From positions 1,736,001 to 1,800,000 of the forward strand of contig JABTTV010000001.1 of the NCBI GenBank assembly GCA_015075725.1: a stretch of DNA of 64,000 bases. The letters run 5' to 3'. The DNA is from Anaerolineales bacterium. Lineage in GTDB: Bacteria; Chloroflexota; Anaerolineae; Anaerolineales; Villigracilaceae. The notes below the pieces were generated by a model that worked only from the letters and a program-made list of their open reading frames with translations, did no database searches and was not told where the DNA came from. This document shows, piece after piece, positions 40,931 to 48,498 of the stretch. Position 1 is the first letter of the stretch. Each line of letters begins with the position of its first letter. Both the position numbers and the translations under genes were made by a program.

Positions 40931-41686
40931 ATGTCCGGTCATTCCAAGTGGTCCACCATCAAACGCAAAAAGGGCGCGGCAGACGCCAAACGCGGCGCGA
41001 TCTTTACGCGGCTGGCGCGCGAGATCGTCATCTCAGCCCGTGAAGGCGGCGGCGACCCCGATACCAATTTCCGGCTGCGGCTCGCAGTGGAAAAAGCCCG
41101 CTCCGAAAATATGCCCAAAGACAACATCGAACGCGCCATCAAAAAAGGCACCGGCGAAGACAAGGAAGGGACCGTGTTCGAAGAATTGACCCTCGAAGGC
41201 TACGGTCCGCACGGCTCGGCTTTCATGGTCGCCTGCGTCACCGACAACCGCAACCGCACCATCTCGGACGTCCGCCACGCCTTCAGCAAATCGGGCGGCA
41301 ACATGGCGGAAGCGGGCGCGGTCGGCTGGCAGTTCGAGCGCAAATCCTATTTCTCCTTCCCTACCAGCATGCTCAACTTTGACAAAGCCTTCGAACTCGG
41401 CGTCGAAGCCGGCGCGGACGATGTTTTGGACGGCGGCGAAGAGATCGAAATCTTCGGTCCGGTGGAGTCGTTCAAGACCATCGCCGACGCGCTGCATAAA
41501 GCCAAAGTCCAGCCGCAGGAATCCGGTCTGCGACTAATCGCCAAACAGGAGATCGAAGTCGGCGTGGAGGAGACTCTCTCCGTGATGAAAGCCATCGAAC
41601 ATCTCGAAGAACTCGATGACGTGCAGGACGTCTATCACAACGTCAAGATGTCCGATGAAGCCCTCGCGGCGCTCGAAAACGCGTAA
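40931..41686 (+). CDS. yebC: YebC/PmpR-family protein
   Basis: A 251-residue TACO1/YebC family protein starting SGHSKWSTIKRKKGAADAKRG, with PKDNIERAIKKGTGE, RTISDVRHAFSKSGGNMAEAGAVGWQFERKS and VQDVYHNVK near the end. YebC proteins act on translation (poly-proline stalling) and have also been described as transcription regulators. It lies upstream of ruvC and ruvA, the common bacterial order yebC-ruvC-ruvA, here interrupted by repeats and a GxxExxY cassette. Confidence 0.95.
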   Translation: MSGHSKWSTIKRKKGAADAKRGAIFTRLAREIVISAREGGGDPDTNFRLRLAVEKARSENMPKDNIERAIKKGTGEDKEGTVFEELTLEGYGPHGSAFMVACVTDNRNRTISDVRHAFSKSGGNMAEAGAVGWQFERKSYFSFPTSMLNFDKAFELGVEAGADDVLDGGEEIEIFGPVESFKTIADALHKAKVQPQESGLRLIAKQEIEVGVEETLSVMKAIEHLEELDDVQDVYHNVKMSDEALAALENA

Positions 41687-41694
41687 ACCTATTT

Positions 41695-41760
41695 ACCGCG
41701 AAGCGCGCAAAGGACGCAAAGATTTAAGATTTTCTTCGCGCTCTTAGCGGGCTTCGCGGT
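41695..41760. repeat. Inverted-repeat element between yebC and ruvC
   Basis: ACCGCGAAGC (41695-41704) and GCTTCGCGGT (41751-41760) are perfect 10-bp terminal inverted repeats, with degenerate CGCAAAGGACGCAAAG inside. It belongs to the same family as 27126-27197. The ruvC start is 14 nt beyond it. Confidence 0.7.
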
Positions 41761-41774
41761 TAATTTTTTAACTC

Positions 41775-42257
41775 ATGACCCTCGCCCTCGGAATTGATCC
41801 TGGAACCGCAACCACAGGCTTCGGCCTCGTGCGCCTCATGCGTGACGGTGAACTGGTCGCTGTTTCCTTTGGGGTGATCACCACGCCGAAAACGGATTCC
41901 GCCTCCGCCCGGCTGGAGATGCTTTACAACGAACTAAACAAGTTATTGAAAAAATTCAAACCCGATACCGCCGCCGTCGAAAAATTATTCTTTGCGCGCA
42001 ACGTCACCACCGGCATCGCGGTCGGACAAGCCCGCGGAGTGGTTTTATTAGCGCTCGAAAAAGCGGGAATCGAAATCTGCGAATACAGCCCCAATGAAGT
42101 CAAACAAGCCGTGGCGGGATACGGTCACGCCGAGAAACGGCAGGTGCAGGAAATGGTGCGGACCCTGCTGCAACTGGACAAGATCCCCAAACCCGACGAC
42201 GCCGCCGACGCGCTGGCGATTGCAATAACGCATTTGAATACGGCGCGATACGAATAA
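41775..42257 (+). CDS. ruvC: Holliday junction endodeoxyribonuclease RuvC
   Basis: A 160-residue RuvC nuclease. The acidic catalytic residues are seen in GIDPGTATTGFG, AVEKLFFARN and KPDDAADALAIA, and the GQARGVVLLA helix is conserved. It resolves four-way junctions made during recombination, together with RuvAB. No ribosome site is clear because the upstream bases belong to the inverted-repeat element. ruvB is not in the window. Confidence 0.96.
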   Translation: MTLALGIDPGTATTGFGLVRLMRDGELVAVSFGVITTPKTDSASARLEMLYNELNKLLKKFKPDTAAVEKLFFARNVTTGIAVGQARGVVLLALEKAGIEICEYSPNEVKQAVAGYGHAEKRQVQEMVRTLLQLDKIPKPDDAADALAIAITHLNTARYE

Positions 42258-42751
42258 TAACCACAGATAAACACGGATGAACCTTTGATTTTGACGCACG
42301 AGAGGTTGATGTGCCAACACTGGAAACCAATGCCATTACAGAGAAAATCATCGGTTGTGCCTACAAAGTCAGCAACACACTGGGGATTGGCATTGTCGAA
42401 AAAGTGTACGAAAACGCGCTATTGCATTTGATCCGCAAGTCGGGTTTAAAGGCGGTTCAACAATATCCGATCAAAGTCGAATTCGAAGGAATTATTGTCG
42501 GAGAGTTCGCTGCGGATCTATGGGTTGAAGAACGAGTTTTGGTCGAACTGAAGGCAGTCACCATGCTCAAGGACGAACACATGGCACAAGCCTTGAACTA
42601 TTTACGTGCAACTGGCGCGGAGATCTGTCTACTCATCAATTTTGGAACAACAAAGGTCGAGATAAAATGCCTTCGTCCCTCAACCAGGTGGCAAATCTCA
42701 AATTAATGATCCATCCAAAATATCCTTTTTATCTGCGTTCATCTGTGGTTA
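42258..42751. mobile_element. GxxExxY cassette flanked by inverted repeats
   Basis: TAACCACAGAT (42258-42268) and ATCTGTGGTTA (42741-42751) are perfect 11-bp inverted repeats, continued by related words AACACGGATGAAC and CTGCGTTCATC. They enclose a single GxxExxY gene and nothing else. The left repeat begins on the base after the ruvC stop, and the right one ends 9 nt before ruvA. The unit has no recognisable transposase. Confidence 0.7.
42311..42706 (+). CDS. GxxExxY family protein
   Basis: A 131-residue protein with the family-defining GIVEKVYENAL (G-x-x-E-x-x-Y) and a nuclease-like core: VEFEGIIVGEFAADLWVEERVLVELKAV, with spaced Asp/Glu and ELK reminiscent of the PD-(D/E)xK fold, and LLINFGTTKVEIKCLRP at the end. 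The biochemical role is not known. GTG start follows GAGAGG. It sits between ruvC and ruvA inside flanking inverted repeats. That position suggests insertion into a DNA-repair operon. Confidence 0.88.
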   Translation: MPTLETNAITEKIIGCAYKVSNTLGIGIVEKVYENALLHLIRKSGLKAVQQYPIKVEFEGIIVGEFAADLWVEERVLVELKAVTMLKDEHMAQALNYLRATGAEICLLINFGTTKVEIKCLRPSTRWQISN

Positions 42752-42760
42752 AATAAGACC

Positions 42761-43339
42761 ATGATCGCCACCCTGCGCGGAGAAGTCTCCCAGATCGAAG
42801 ATAATGCCATCATCGTCGAAGTCGGCGGAGTGGGGCTGAGAGTCTTCGTCCCTGCGCCGGTGCGGACGAATGCCAAGGCGGGGGAAATCCTCTTTTTGTT
42901 TACCCATCTCGTCGTCCGGGAAGATGCGCTGACTCTCTATGGATTCGAATCCCAGACGGATCGCGACCTGTTCAATATACTGCTCGGCGTGGACGGGGTC
43001 GGTCCCAAAGTCGCCTTGTCAGTACTATCCACGCTCACGCTTGAAACCATTCAACGCGCAATCTTCGCCGATGAAGAAGAACTGCTCGGCAAGGTTCCCG
43101 GAGTTGGGAAAAAGACCGCGCAAAAGATCGCCCTGCATCTCAAAGATAAACTCAAGCCGACGGATGCACTTGCCAAAGTCGCTGCTCTCGCCGATTACGA
43201 CAGCGAAGTTCTTGCCGCACTCACTGCATTGGGATACTCCGTCGTCGAAGCGCAAGCCGCATTGCAATCAATACCCAAAGACGCGCCCAAAGACGTGGAA
43301 GAACGCCTCCGCCTTGCGTTGCAATACATCGGCGGATAA
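42761..43339 (+). CDS. ruvA: Holliday junction branch migration protein RuvA
   Basis: A 192-residue RuvA with OB-fold domain I (MIATLRGEVSQIEDNAIIVEVGGVG), helix-hairpin-helix domain II (LLGVDGVGPKVALSVLS and LLGKVPGVGKKTAQKIALHL) and RuvB-binding domain III (DYDSEVLAALTALGYSVVEAQAAL). It clamps Holliday junctions and directs RuvB. The start lies only 9 nt after the right inverted repeat, so expression may depend on read-through or on a promoter within the cassette. Confidence 0.96.
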   Translation: MIATLRGEVSQIEDNAIIVEVGGVGLRVFVPAPVRTNAKAGEILFLFTHLVVREDALTLYGFESQTDRDLFNILLGVDGVGPKVALSVLSTLTLETIQRAIFADEEELLGKVPGVGKKTAQKIALHLKDKLKPTDALAKVAALADYDSEVLAALTALGYSVVEAQAALQSIPKDAPKDVEERLRLALQYIGG

Positions 43340-43383
43340 ACTTCTCCTTATGTAAGCCTCATATGGGGGACTTTCCTTTCATG

Positions 43384-43389
43384 TATAAT
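43384..43389 (+). promoter_or_regulatory. -10 box for the C39/TPR gene, leaderless spacing
   Basis: TATAAT ends 7 nt before the ATG at 43397, with no ribosome site. Confidence 0.5.
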
Positions 43390-43396
43390 CTTTTTC

Positions 43397-44752
43397 ATGA
43401 ATCGACTTAAGAATATCGACAAACGCCTGCTGATCCTTATCGTCTTCGCGATCGGCGTTGTCATCGCATTCCTCCCGCCTGTCAGAAACCGACTCTCGAC
43501 CCAATACGAACTGATTCGCACGCGCATCATTTACTTCTTCAGACCCCCCAGCGAAGCCGTCTTTGACCCTGGCGGCGAAACGAGCCCTTTGACCGTCGAA
43601 ACAGCCGTAGGCACGGTTCGAGCCGAATTTCTTCTGACGTTGACTCCCGAAGCGACCGTCACTCTGAGACCGGGTCCCACTGCAAAACCAACGATCACAT
43701 CCACGCCCATTCCCGAAAAAGCGATTCTCCCCGGGGTTGTTTACATCGATCAGCACAACCGCTGGAATTACTGCGGTCCTGCCAACCTCACCATGGCGCT
43801 TAACTTCTGGGGCTGGTCCGGTGACCGTGACGATGTTGCCAAAGTAGTCAAACCCGGCTCGCCCGATACCAAACTCGATTTTATCCAACGCGGCTTGCCC
43901 GATAAGAACGTGATGCCCTATGAACTTGTGGATTTCGTCAACACGCAAACGACGGAATTCCGCGCCCTCTACCGTCACGGCGGAAATATGGACCTGCTCA
44001 AACGACTTATTGCCGCTGGATTCCCCGTGGTTGTGGAAAAAGGCTATTATGAACGCGATTACACCGGCAAGATCGACTGGCTCGGACATTACCTGTTCAC
44101 CACCGGTTACGACGATTCTCGCGGCGGATTCATTGTGCAGGATGCCTACCTCAAACCAGGCAAAGACCTGCTCAGCAAATACGAAGAGTACCAGGACGGT
44201 TGGCGCTCGTTCAATTATTTGTTCTTTGTGGTCTACCCCGCCAACCGTGAACCGGAAGTGTTGTATCTCCTCGGTCCCTGGGCAGACGAGGCCTGGGCGG
44301 CCGCGCACGCGCTCCAACTTGCCGAAGAAGAGATACAAACACTCGAAGGCAACAATCTCTTCTTTGCCCTTTTCAATAAAGGCACGAGTCATGTCGTCTT
44401 GAATCAATACTCCGATGCCGCGCTCGCTTATGATGAAGCCTTCCGCCAATACTCCAACTGGGACACCGCCAAAGGCAACCGCCCCTTCCGCATGATGTGG
44501 TATCAAACCGGTCCCTACTTCGCCTATTACTACTCGGGCCGTTATCAAGATGTCATCGACCTCGCCACCACCACGCTGACAAAAACCATCTCCACGCCCA
44601 CCCTTGAAGAATCCCTGCTCTGGCGCGGGCGCGCTTATTATATGATCGGCGATACCAACGCCGCCGTGAAGGATTATCGCGCCGCGTTGCAAATTCATAC
44701 GAATTGGTATCCCGCCGTGCAGGCATTGCAGGAATTGGGGTTGCAGCCGTAA
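43397..44752 (+). CDS. Membrane-anchored C39-type cysteine peptidase with TPR repeats
   Basis: A 451-residue protein with a signal anchor (about 10-28), a Thr/Pro-rich linker (about 75-112), a C39-like papain-fold domain (about 113-280) and three or four TPR units (about 310-450). The catalytic Cys is in RWNYCGPANLTMAL, the His in WLGHYLFTTGYDD, followed by Asp in FIVQDAY. It probably works outside the membrane. Substrate and partners are unknown. The following propeller gene starts 3 nt after its stop, so the two are likely co-expressed. Confidence 0.82.
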   Translation: MNRLKNIDKRLLILIVFAIGVVIAFLPPVRNRLSTQYELIRTRIIYFFRPPSEAVFDPGGETSPLTVETAVGTVRAEFLLTLTPEATVTLRPGPTAKPTITSTPIPEKAILPGVVYIDQHNRWNYCGPANLTMALNFWGWSGDRDDVAKVVKPGSPDTKLDFIQRGLPDKNVMPYELVDFVNTQTTEFRALYRHGGNMDLLKRLIAAGFPVVVEKGYYERDYTGKIDWLGHYLFTTGYDDSRGGFIVQDAYLKPGKDLLSKYEEYQDGWRSFNYLFFVVYPANREPEVLYLLGPWADEAWAAAHALQLAEEEIQTLEGNNLFFALFNKGTSHVVLNQYSDAALAYDEAFRQYSNWDTAKGNRPFRMMWYQTGPYFAYYYSGRYQDVIDLATTTLTKTISTPTLEESLLWRGRAYYMIGDTNAAVKDYRAALQIHTNWYPAVQALQELGLQP

Positions 44753-44755
44753 TTT

Positions 44756-45814
44756 ATGGGCGAGAAACCGACACCTGTCCAATCCGTTCTTATCATTGGC
44801 CTGGCTCTTGCATTTCTCGCCCTTTGCTCGTTGATCTTCTATTCGATCATTGTCGTCGCCAATGAGCCGGTGAATGGGATACCCACGCCCGAGCTGGACT
44901 CCACCCTCATTCCCTCACCCACCGCCGGGACCTTGATCCTCCCCACAGACTCCGCCGCGCCTCTCCCCACGCTGACGCTGACTCTTCAACCCGAGTTTAT
45001 CCCCACACCGATTCCATCCTTCAACGACAGCCCGCCGCCTGTAGGGAAGATCGCTTTCGCCTGTTACGTCAAGCAAATCGACCAGATATGTCTGCTCAAC
45101 GCGGATGGCAGCGGCCGCACACAGTTGACGAATCTCAAAGCGACCGCCTTCTATCCCTCCATCTCGCCGGATGGAAATACGATCTTTTTTTCATCGCGAG
45201 ATACCGGAACGTTCGAAATCTACTCGATTGATATCAATGGGAACAACTTGCAAAAGCTAACCAATAACATCGGCGCGCTCTACGCCCCCGAGCTTTCTCC
45301 CACCGGTGATTGGATCATATTCACCAAACACGGGAACGGCCTCTGGTTGATGAAGCCTGATGGCTCCAATCCGCATCCGCTGACAAACAAGGACGATATC
45401 GATCCCTCCTGGTCACCTGACGGCTCGATGATCTCATTTGCTTCTTCCCGGGCAGGCGCGCGTCAATTATTTGTCATGAACGCCGATGGCTCGGATGCCC
45501 GCCAGGTGACGGATCTGAACAACATGGGTGGGCGCAACACCTGGTCTCCGGATGGGACCCGCCTCGCCTTCTATCGCGGTCCGCAAGGCGACCGAAATAT
45601 TTACGTCATCAATGTGGACGGCACCGGCCTGGTCAAACTCACCGACGGCGGCGATAACCTCGGTCCCTCCTGGTCGCCGGACGGCAACTGGATCGTCTTC
45701 ACCTCCTTCCGCGACGGCAACAACGAACTCTATATCATCCACCCCGATGGCATGGGTTTAACTCGTCTCACAAATAGTCCCATCTCTGATTGGCAGCCGA
45801 GGTGGGGGAAGTGA
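44756..45814 (+). CDS. Membrane-anchored TolB/PD40-like beta-propeller protein
   Basis: A 352-residue protein: N-terminal membrane anchor (about 8-34), Thr/Pro linker (about 40-95), then six propeller blades with regular repeats (AFYPSISPDGNTIFFSS, DPSWSPDGSMISFAS, GRNTWSPDGTRLAFY, GPSWSPDGNWIVFTS and MNADGSDARQVTDL). The fold suggests binding or scaffolding. No enzymatic motif is seen. It forms a pair with the C39/TPR gene. At its end the aromatic amino acid regulatory region begins. Confidence 0.83.
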   Translation: MGEKPTPVQSVLIIGLALAFLALCSLIFYSIIVVANEPVNGIPTPELDSTLIPSPTAGTLILPTDSAAPLPTLTLTLQPEFIPTPIPSFNDSPPPVGKIAFACYVKQIDQICLLNADGSGRTQLTNLKATAFYPSISPDGNTIFFSSRDTGTFEIYSIDINGNNLQKLTNNIGALYAPELSPTGDWIIFTKHGNGLWLMKPDGSNPHPLTNKDDIDPSWSPDGSMISFASSRAGARQLFVMNADGSDARQVTDLNNMGGRNTWSPDGTRLAFYRGPQGDRNIYVINVDGTGLVKLTDGGDNLGPSWSPDGNWIVFTSFRDGNNELYIIHPDGMGLTRLTNSPISDWQPRWGK

Positions 45815-45854
45815 TGGCGGATCGACGGGAGATGCTAAAGGTCGAAGTTTCCCC

Positions 45855-45883
45855 TTGACGCAATCGCCTCACGCGCATAGAAT
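45855..45883 (+). promoter_or_regulatory. Promoter of the aromatic amino acid operon
   Basis: TTGACG (45855-45860) and TAGAAT (45878-45883) are separated by exactly 17 nt. Transcription should start near 45890, three or four bases before the leader-peptide ATG. Confidence 0.8.
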
Positions 45884-45893
45884 AGCGCTCAAC

Positions 45894-45971
45894 ATGCTTA
45901 AGTCTGCGCGCTGGTTTAGCTTTTACTTTTATTTCGGTTTCCGGAACCCGGTTGCCGGTGGCGGCGCTTAA
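45894..45971 (+). CDS. Aromatic leader peptide (attenuator) of the aro operon
   Basis: A 25-codon frame, ATG 45894 to TAA 45971. It starts MLKSAR, continues with WFSFYFYFGF and ends RNPVAGGGA. It holds one Trp, five Phe and two Tyr codons within ten positions. It lies between a consensus promoter and an intrinsic terminator, ahead of genes that make Phe and Tyr. This is the classical layout of ribosome-mediated attenuation: shortage of charged tRNA-Phe, tRNA-Tyr or tRNA-Trp would stall the ribosome and alter folding downstream. The glycine-rich end overlaps a hairpin. No Shine-Dalgarno exists; the message should be nearly leaderless. Confidence 0.85.
   Translation: MLKSARWFSFYFYFGFRNPVAGGGA
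45941..45958 (+). promoter_or_regulatory. Hairpin within the aromatic leader
   Basis: CCGGAACCCGGTTGCCGG can fold as CCGG-AACC / GGTT-CCGG with one bulged G, directly after the aromatic codons. It could be a pause or alternative structure of the attenuator. A convincing antiterminator could not be fixed by eye. Confidence 0.5.
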
Positions 45972-45998
45972 GTAGACAGAGAATTTAAATCTGGATGC

Positions 45999-46036
45999 AA
46001 AAAGAGCGAGACCACGCGGTCTCGCTCTTTTATTTT
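45999..46036 (+). terminator. Attenuator terminator upstream of aroH
   Basis: AAAAGAGCGAGACC and GGTCTCGCTCTTTT form a perfect 14-bp stem with loop ACGC, followed by ATTTT. It lies 28 nt after the leader stop codon and about 75 nt before aroH. Confidence 0.88.
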
Positions 46037-46039
46037 ATC

Positions 46040-46092
46040 CCTCACCCGCCTTCGGCCCCCCCTTCTTATGGGAGAGGGGATGGGGGTGAGGG
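46040..46092. repeat. Palindromic repeat between attenuator and aroH
   Basis: CCCTCACCCGCC on the left and GGGGATGGGGGTGAGGG on the right form an imperfect palindrome, with GGGAGAGGGG inside. It is the same element type as the in-frame insertion at 26400-26448. It lengthens the untranslated region before the aroH ribosome site. Confidence 0.7.
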
Positions 46093-46110
46093 CGAATCTA
46101 GGAGAACATT

Positions 46111-46482
46111 ATGCCCATTCGCGGAATCCGCGGCGCGATCACAGTCCCAGCCGACGACCCCGACTTGATCCTCGAAGCCACTCGCGAGGTGCTCGAAGCG
46201 ATCCTGAGCGCAAACGAGTCGATGCGCCCGGAAGATGTCGGGAGCGCCATCTTCACTGTCACTGAGGACCTGAACTCCACCTTCCCTGCGCAAGCCGCCC
46301 GCGAGATGGGCTGGGGTCTTGTCCCGATGATCTGCGCGCGCGAGATCCCTGTGCCGGCCAGTCTGCCGCGCGTCATCCGTGTATTGGTGCATTGGAATAC
46401 GGTAATGCCTCAGGATAAGATCGCGCATGTCTATCTGCGCGATGCCGTGAAGTTAAGACCCGATCTGGTGGCGGCGCAGTAA
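46111..46482 (+). CDS. aroH: Chorismate mutase, AroH type
   Basis: A 123-residue monofunctional chorismate mutase of the Bacillus AroH fold: PIRGIRGAITVPADDPDLILEATREVL at the start, SAIFTVTEDLNSTFPAQAAREMGW, and IRVLVHWNT plus HVYLRDAVKLRPDL at the end, with the active-site Arg near the N-terminus (IRGIRGA-like) and Arg in VYLRDAV. It converts chorismate to prephenate. AGGAGAAC precedes the ATG. First structural gene of the aro operon. Confidence 0.93.
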   Translation: MPIRGIRGAITVPADDPDLILEATREVLEAILSANESMRPEDVGSAIFTVTEDLNSTFPAQAAREMGWGLVPMICAREIPVPASLPRVIRVLVHWNTVMPQDKIAHVYLRDAVKLRPDLVAAQ

Positions 46483-46561
46483 TATTAATCCCAATGGTCG
46501 AGCTGCCCGAGTAGAATAACAAAGGCGAATGAATACCAGCGGAATAATCAGGAGAAGAACC

Positions 46562-47608
46562 ATGATCATTGTAATGAAACCACACTACACACCTCAACAA
46601 TTGGAGGAGGTCGTGAACGCGATCAAAAAGCACGGGCTGACTCCGCACATCACACACGGGGTCGAGACTGCCATCGTCGCCGCGGTGGGCGAGTTTCATA
46701 TCTCCTCTTTGGACCCGTTCGAAGTGCTCGATGGAGTTGAATCCGTGAAGCGCATATCCCAGCCTTTCAAGCTGGGCTCGCGCCAGGCGCACCCCGATAA
46801 TTCGGTCTTTCCTATAGACGGTTTCAACATCGGCGGCGAGGATATCGTCCTCATTGCGGGACCATGTTCGGTGGAGAGTCGCTCCCAGATTCTGGAAACA
46901 GCCCAGGCGGTGAGAGAGGCGGGCGCGAATGCGCTTCGAGGCGGGGTCTTCAAGCCGCGCACATCGCCGTATTCATTCCAGGGGCTAGGCGAGGAGGGCC
47001 TCGAATATCTCGCCGAAGCGCGCGAAAAGACGGGCATGCCGATGGTCGTCGAGATCATGTCGCAGGTTCAGCTCGATCTCATGTTGAAGTATGTGGATGT
47101 ATTTCAGGTCGGCGCGCGCAACATGCAAAACTTCAACCTGCTTCGCATGCTGGGCGAAACACGCAAAACGATACTGCTCAAACGCGGTCTTTCCGCGACT
47201 CTTGAGGAACTGCTCATGTCTGCCGAATACCTGCTCGCAGGCGGGAACAAACAGGTCATCTTGTGCGAGCGCGGCATCCGCACATTTGAGACTGCCACGC
47301 GCAACACAACCGACATTAATGCGATCCCTGTGCTCAAGCAGCTTACCCATCTGCCTGTGATTCTCGACCCGTCACACGCAACGGGTCATGTGGACTTTGT
47401 TCCGGCAATCGCACGTGCTGCCATTGCCGCAGGCGCCGACGGACTCATCATTGAAGTTCATCCTGATCCCGCGCATGCTGCTTCAGACGGCAAGCAATCC
47501 CTCAAACCGGAAAAATTCGCCGAGATGGTGAAGCAGGTCAAGGCCATTGCCGAGGTGATGGGCCGCCGCATCGCGCCGGTTACAAAACCTGTGACTACAG
47601 GCTGGTGA
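46562..47608 (+). CDS. aroF: 3-deoxy-7-phosphoheptulonate (DAHP) synthase, type I-beta
   Basis: A 348-residue enzyme of the Thermotoga type. An N-terminal ferredoxin-like regulatory domain (about 1-90, [25 protein letters not shown]) precedes a catalytic barrel with [40 protein letters not shown] and LDPSHATGH. It condenses PEP with erythrose-4-phosphate, the first step of the pathway. In this class the N-terminal domain mediates feedback inhibition by Tyr or Phe. The ATG at 46562 follows AGGAGAAGAACC. tyrA begins 3 nt after the stop. Confidence 0.95.
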   Translation: MIIVMKPHYTPQQLEEVVNAIKKHGLTPHITHGVETAIVAAVGEFHISSLDPFEVLDGVESVKRISQPFKLGSRQAHPDNSVFPIDGFNIGGEDIVLIAGPCSVESRSQILETAQAVREAGANALRGGVFKPRTSPYSFQGLGEEGLEYLAEAREKTGMPMVVEIMSQVQLDLMLKYVDVFQVGARNMQNFNLLRMLGETRKTILLKRGLSATLEELLMSAEYLLAGGNKQVILCERGIRTFETATRNTTDINAIPVLKQLTHLPVILDPSHATGHVDFVPAIARAAIAAGADGLIIEVHPDPAHAASDGKQSLKPEKFAEMVKQVKAIAEVMGRRIAPVTKPVTTGW

Positions 47609-47611
47609 ATC

Positions 47612-48466
47612 ATGGAGGATGGCTTTTCGATCAAAGAAACAACCATCGGGATCGTTGGATTGGGACTCATGGGCGGCTCGCTTGCGATGAGTCTCAAAGG
47701 GAAGTGCGCCTGCATCATTGGATTCGATGCGCATCTTCCCTCGCTCGAAATTGCCCTATCCAAAAAGATCATCGACTACGCTGAAAGTGACCTTGCATCT
47801 TTTCTCGCCCAACTCGATGTATTGATCCTGGCTGTTCCTGTCCCGACGATCATCAGTTTTCTCAAGCAGCTTCCGTCCTTCACTACAAAACATCTTATCG
47901 TTACAGATCTCGGCTCGACCAAGCGCGACATCCTGCAAGCCATGAATGCCCTGCCCGAAAATTTTGACCCCATTGGCGGACATCCCATTTGCGGAAAAGA
48001 GAATCTAGGAATCGAAAACGCCGATAAAGACTTGTATGAGAACGCCCCGTTCATTCTTACGCCATTGGACCGCACCACTCGGCGCGCAAGATCTGCGGTT
48101 AGAAAAATCATATCAACCATCGGCGCTTCCTGTATCGAGATGGCCGCCGGGGAACATGATAAATTTATCGCGGCAACAAGCCATCTTCCATTCTTAATTT
48201 CATCGGCTCTCGCGCACTCCACGCCGAAAGAGTTTTCCCCTTTCATTGGGCCCGGTTTTCGCTCGACATCGCGCCTTGCGGGAACCCCCTCTCATATGAT
48301 GATGGGAATCCTGAAATCGAATCGGGATAACGTGTTGGGCGCCATCCAGGCATTTCGCAATTCGTTGAATGACATGGAATCCGCATTGGAAAACGAAAAC
48401 TTCAATGAATTGGAATATTTGCTCGACCAGTCCCGAACCAGTTATCAAACAATGGTAAACACATGA
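47612..48466 (+). CDS. tyrA: Prephenate dehydrogenase
   Basis: A 284-residue TyrA: Rossmann motif GIVGLGLMGGSLAMSL, acidic end of strand two in IIGFDAH, DLGSTKRDILQAM, and the catalytic region PIGGHPICGKENLGIENAD. It oxidatively decarboxylates prephenate (or arogenate) to the tyrosine precursor. No C-terminal ACT domain is present, so feedback control may rest on DAHP synthase and the attenuator. Confidence 0.93.
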   Translation: MEDGFSIKETTIGIVGLGLMGGSLAMSLKGKCACIIGFDAHLPSLEIALSKKIIDYAESDLASFLAQLDVLILAVPVPTIISFLKQLPSFTTKHLIVTDLGSTKRDILQAMNALPENFDPIGGHPICGKENLGIENADKDLYENAPFILTPLDRTTRRARSAVRKIISTIGASCIEMAAGEHDKFIAATSHLPFLISSALAHSTPKEFSPFIGPGFRSTSRLAGTPSHMMMGILKSNRDNVLGAIQAFRNSLNDMESALENENFNELEYLLDQSRTSYQTMVNT

Positions 48467-48498
48467 ACACTTACGCAGAAGGCAATTTCTAATTCTTC

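Noticed and set aside
41695..42751. CRISPR-like array from the repeated words around ruvC
   Set aside because: The repeats are inverted, unequal in length and not separated by uniform spacers; no cas gene is present.
43379..44782. 467-codon open frame on the minus strand, antisense to the C39/TPR gene
   Set aside because: The plus-strand frame has clear domains, a promoter and coupling to the next gene. The antisense translation has no recognisable domain and arises from codon bias.
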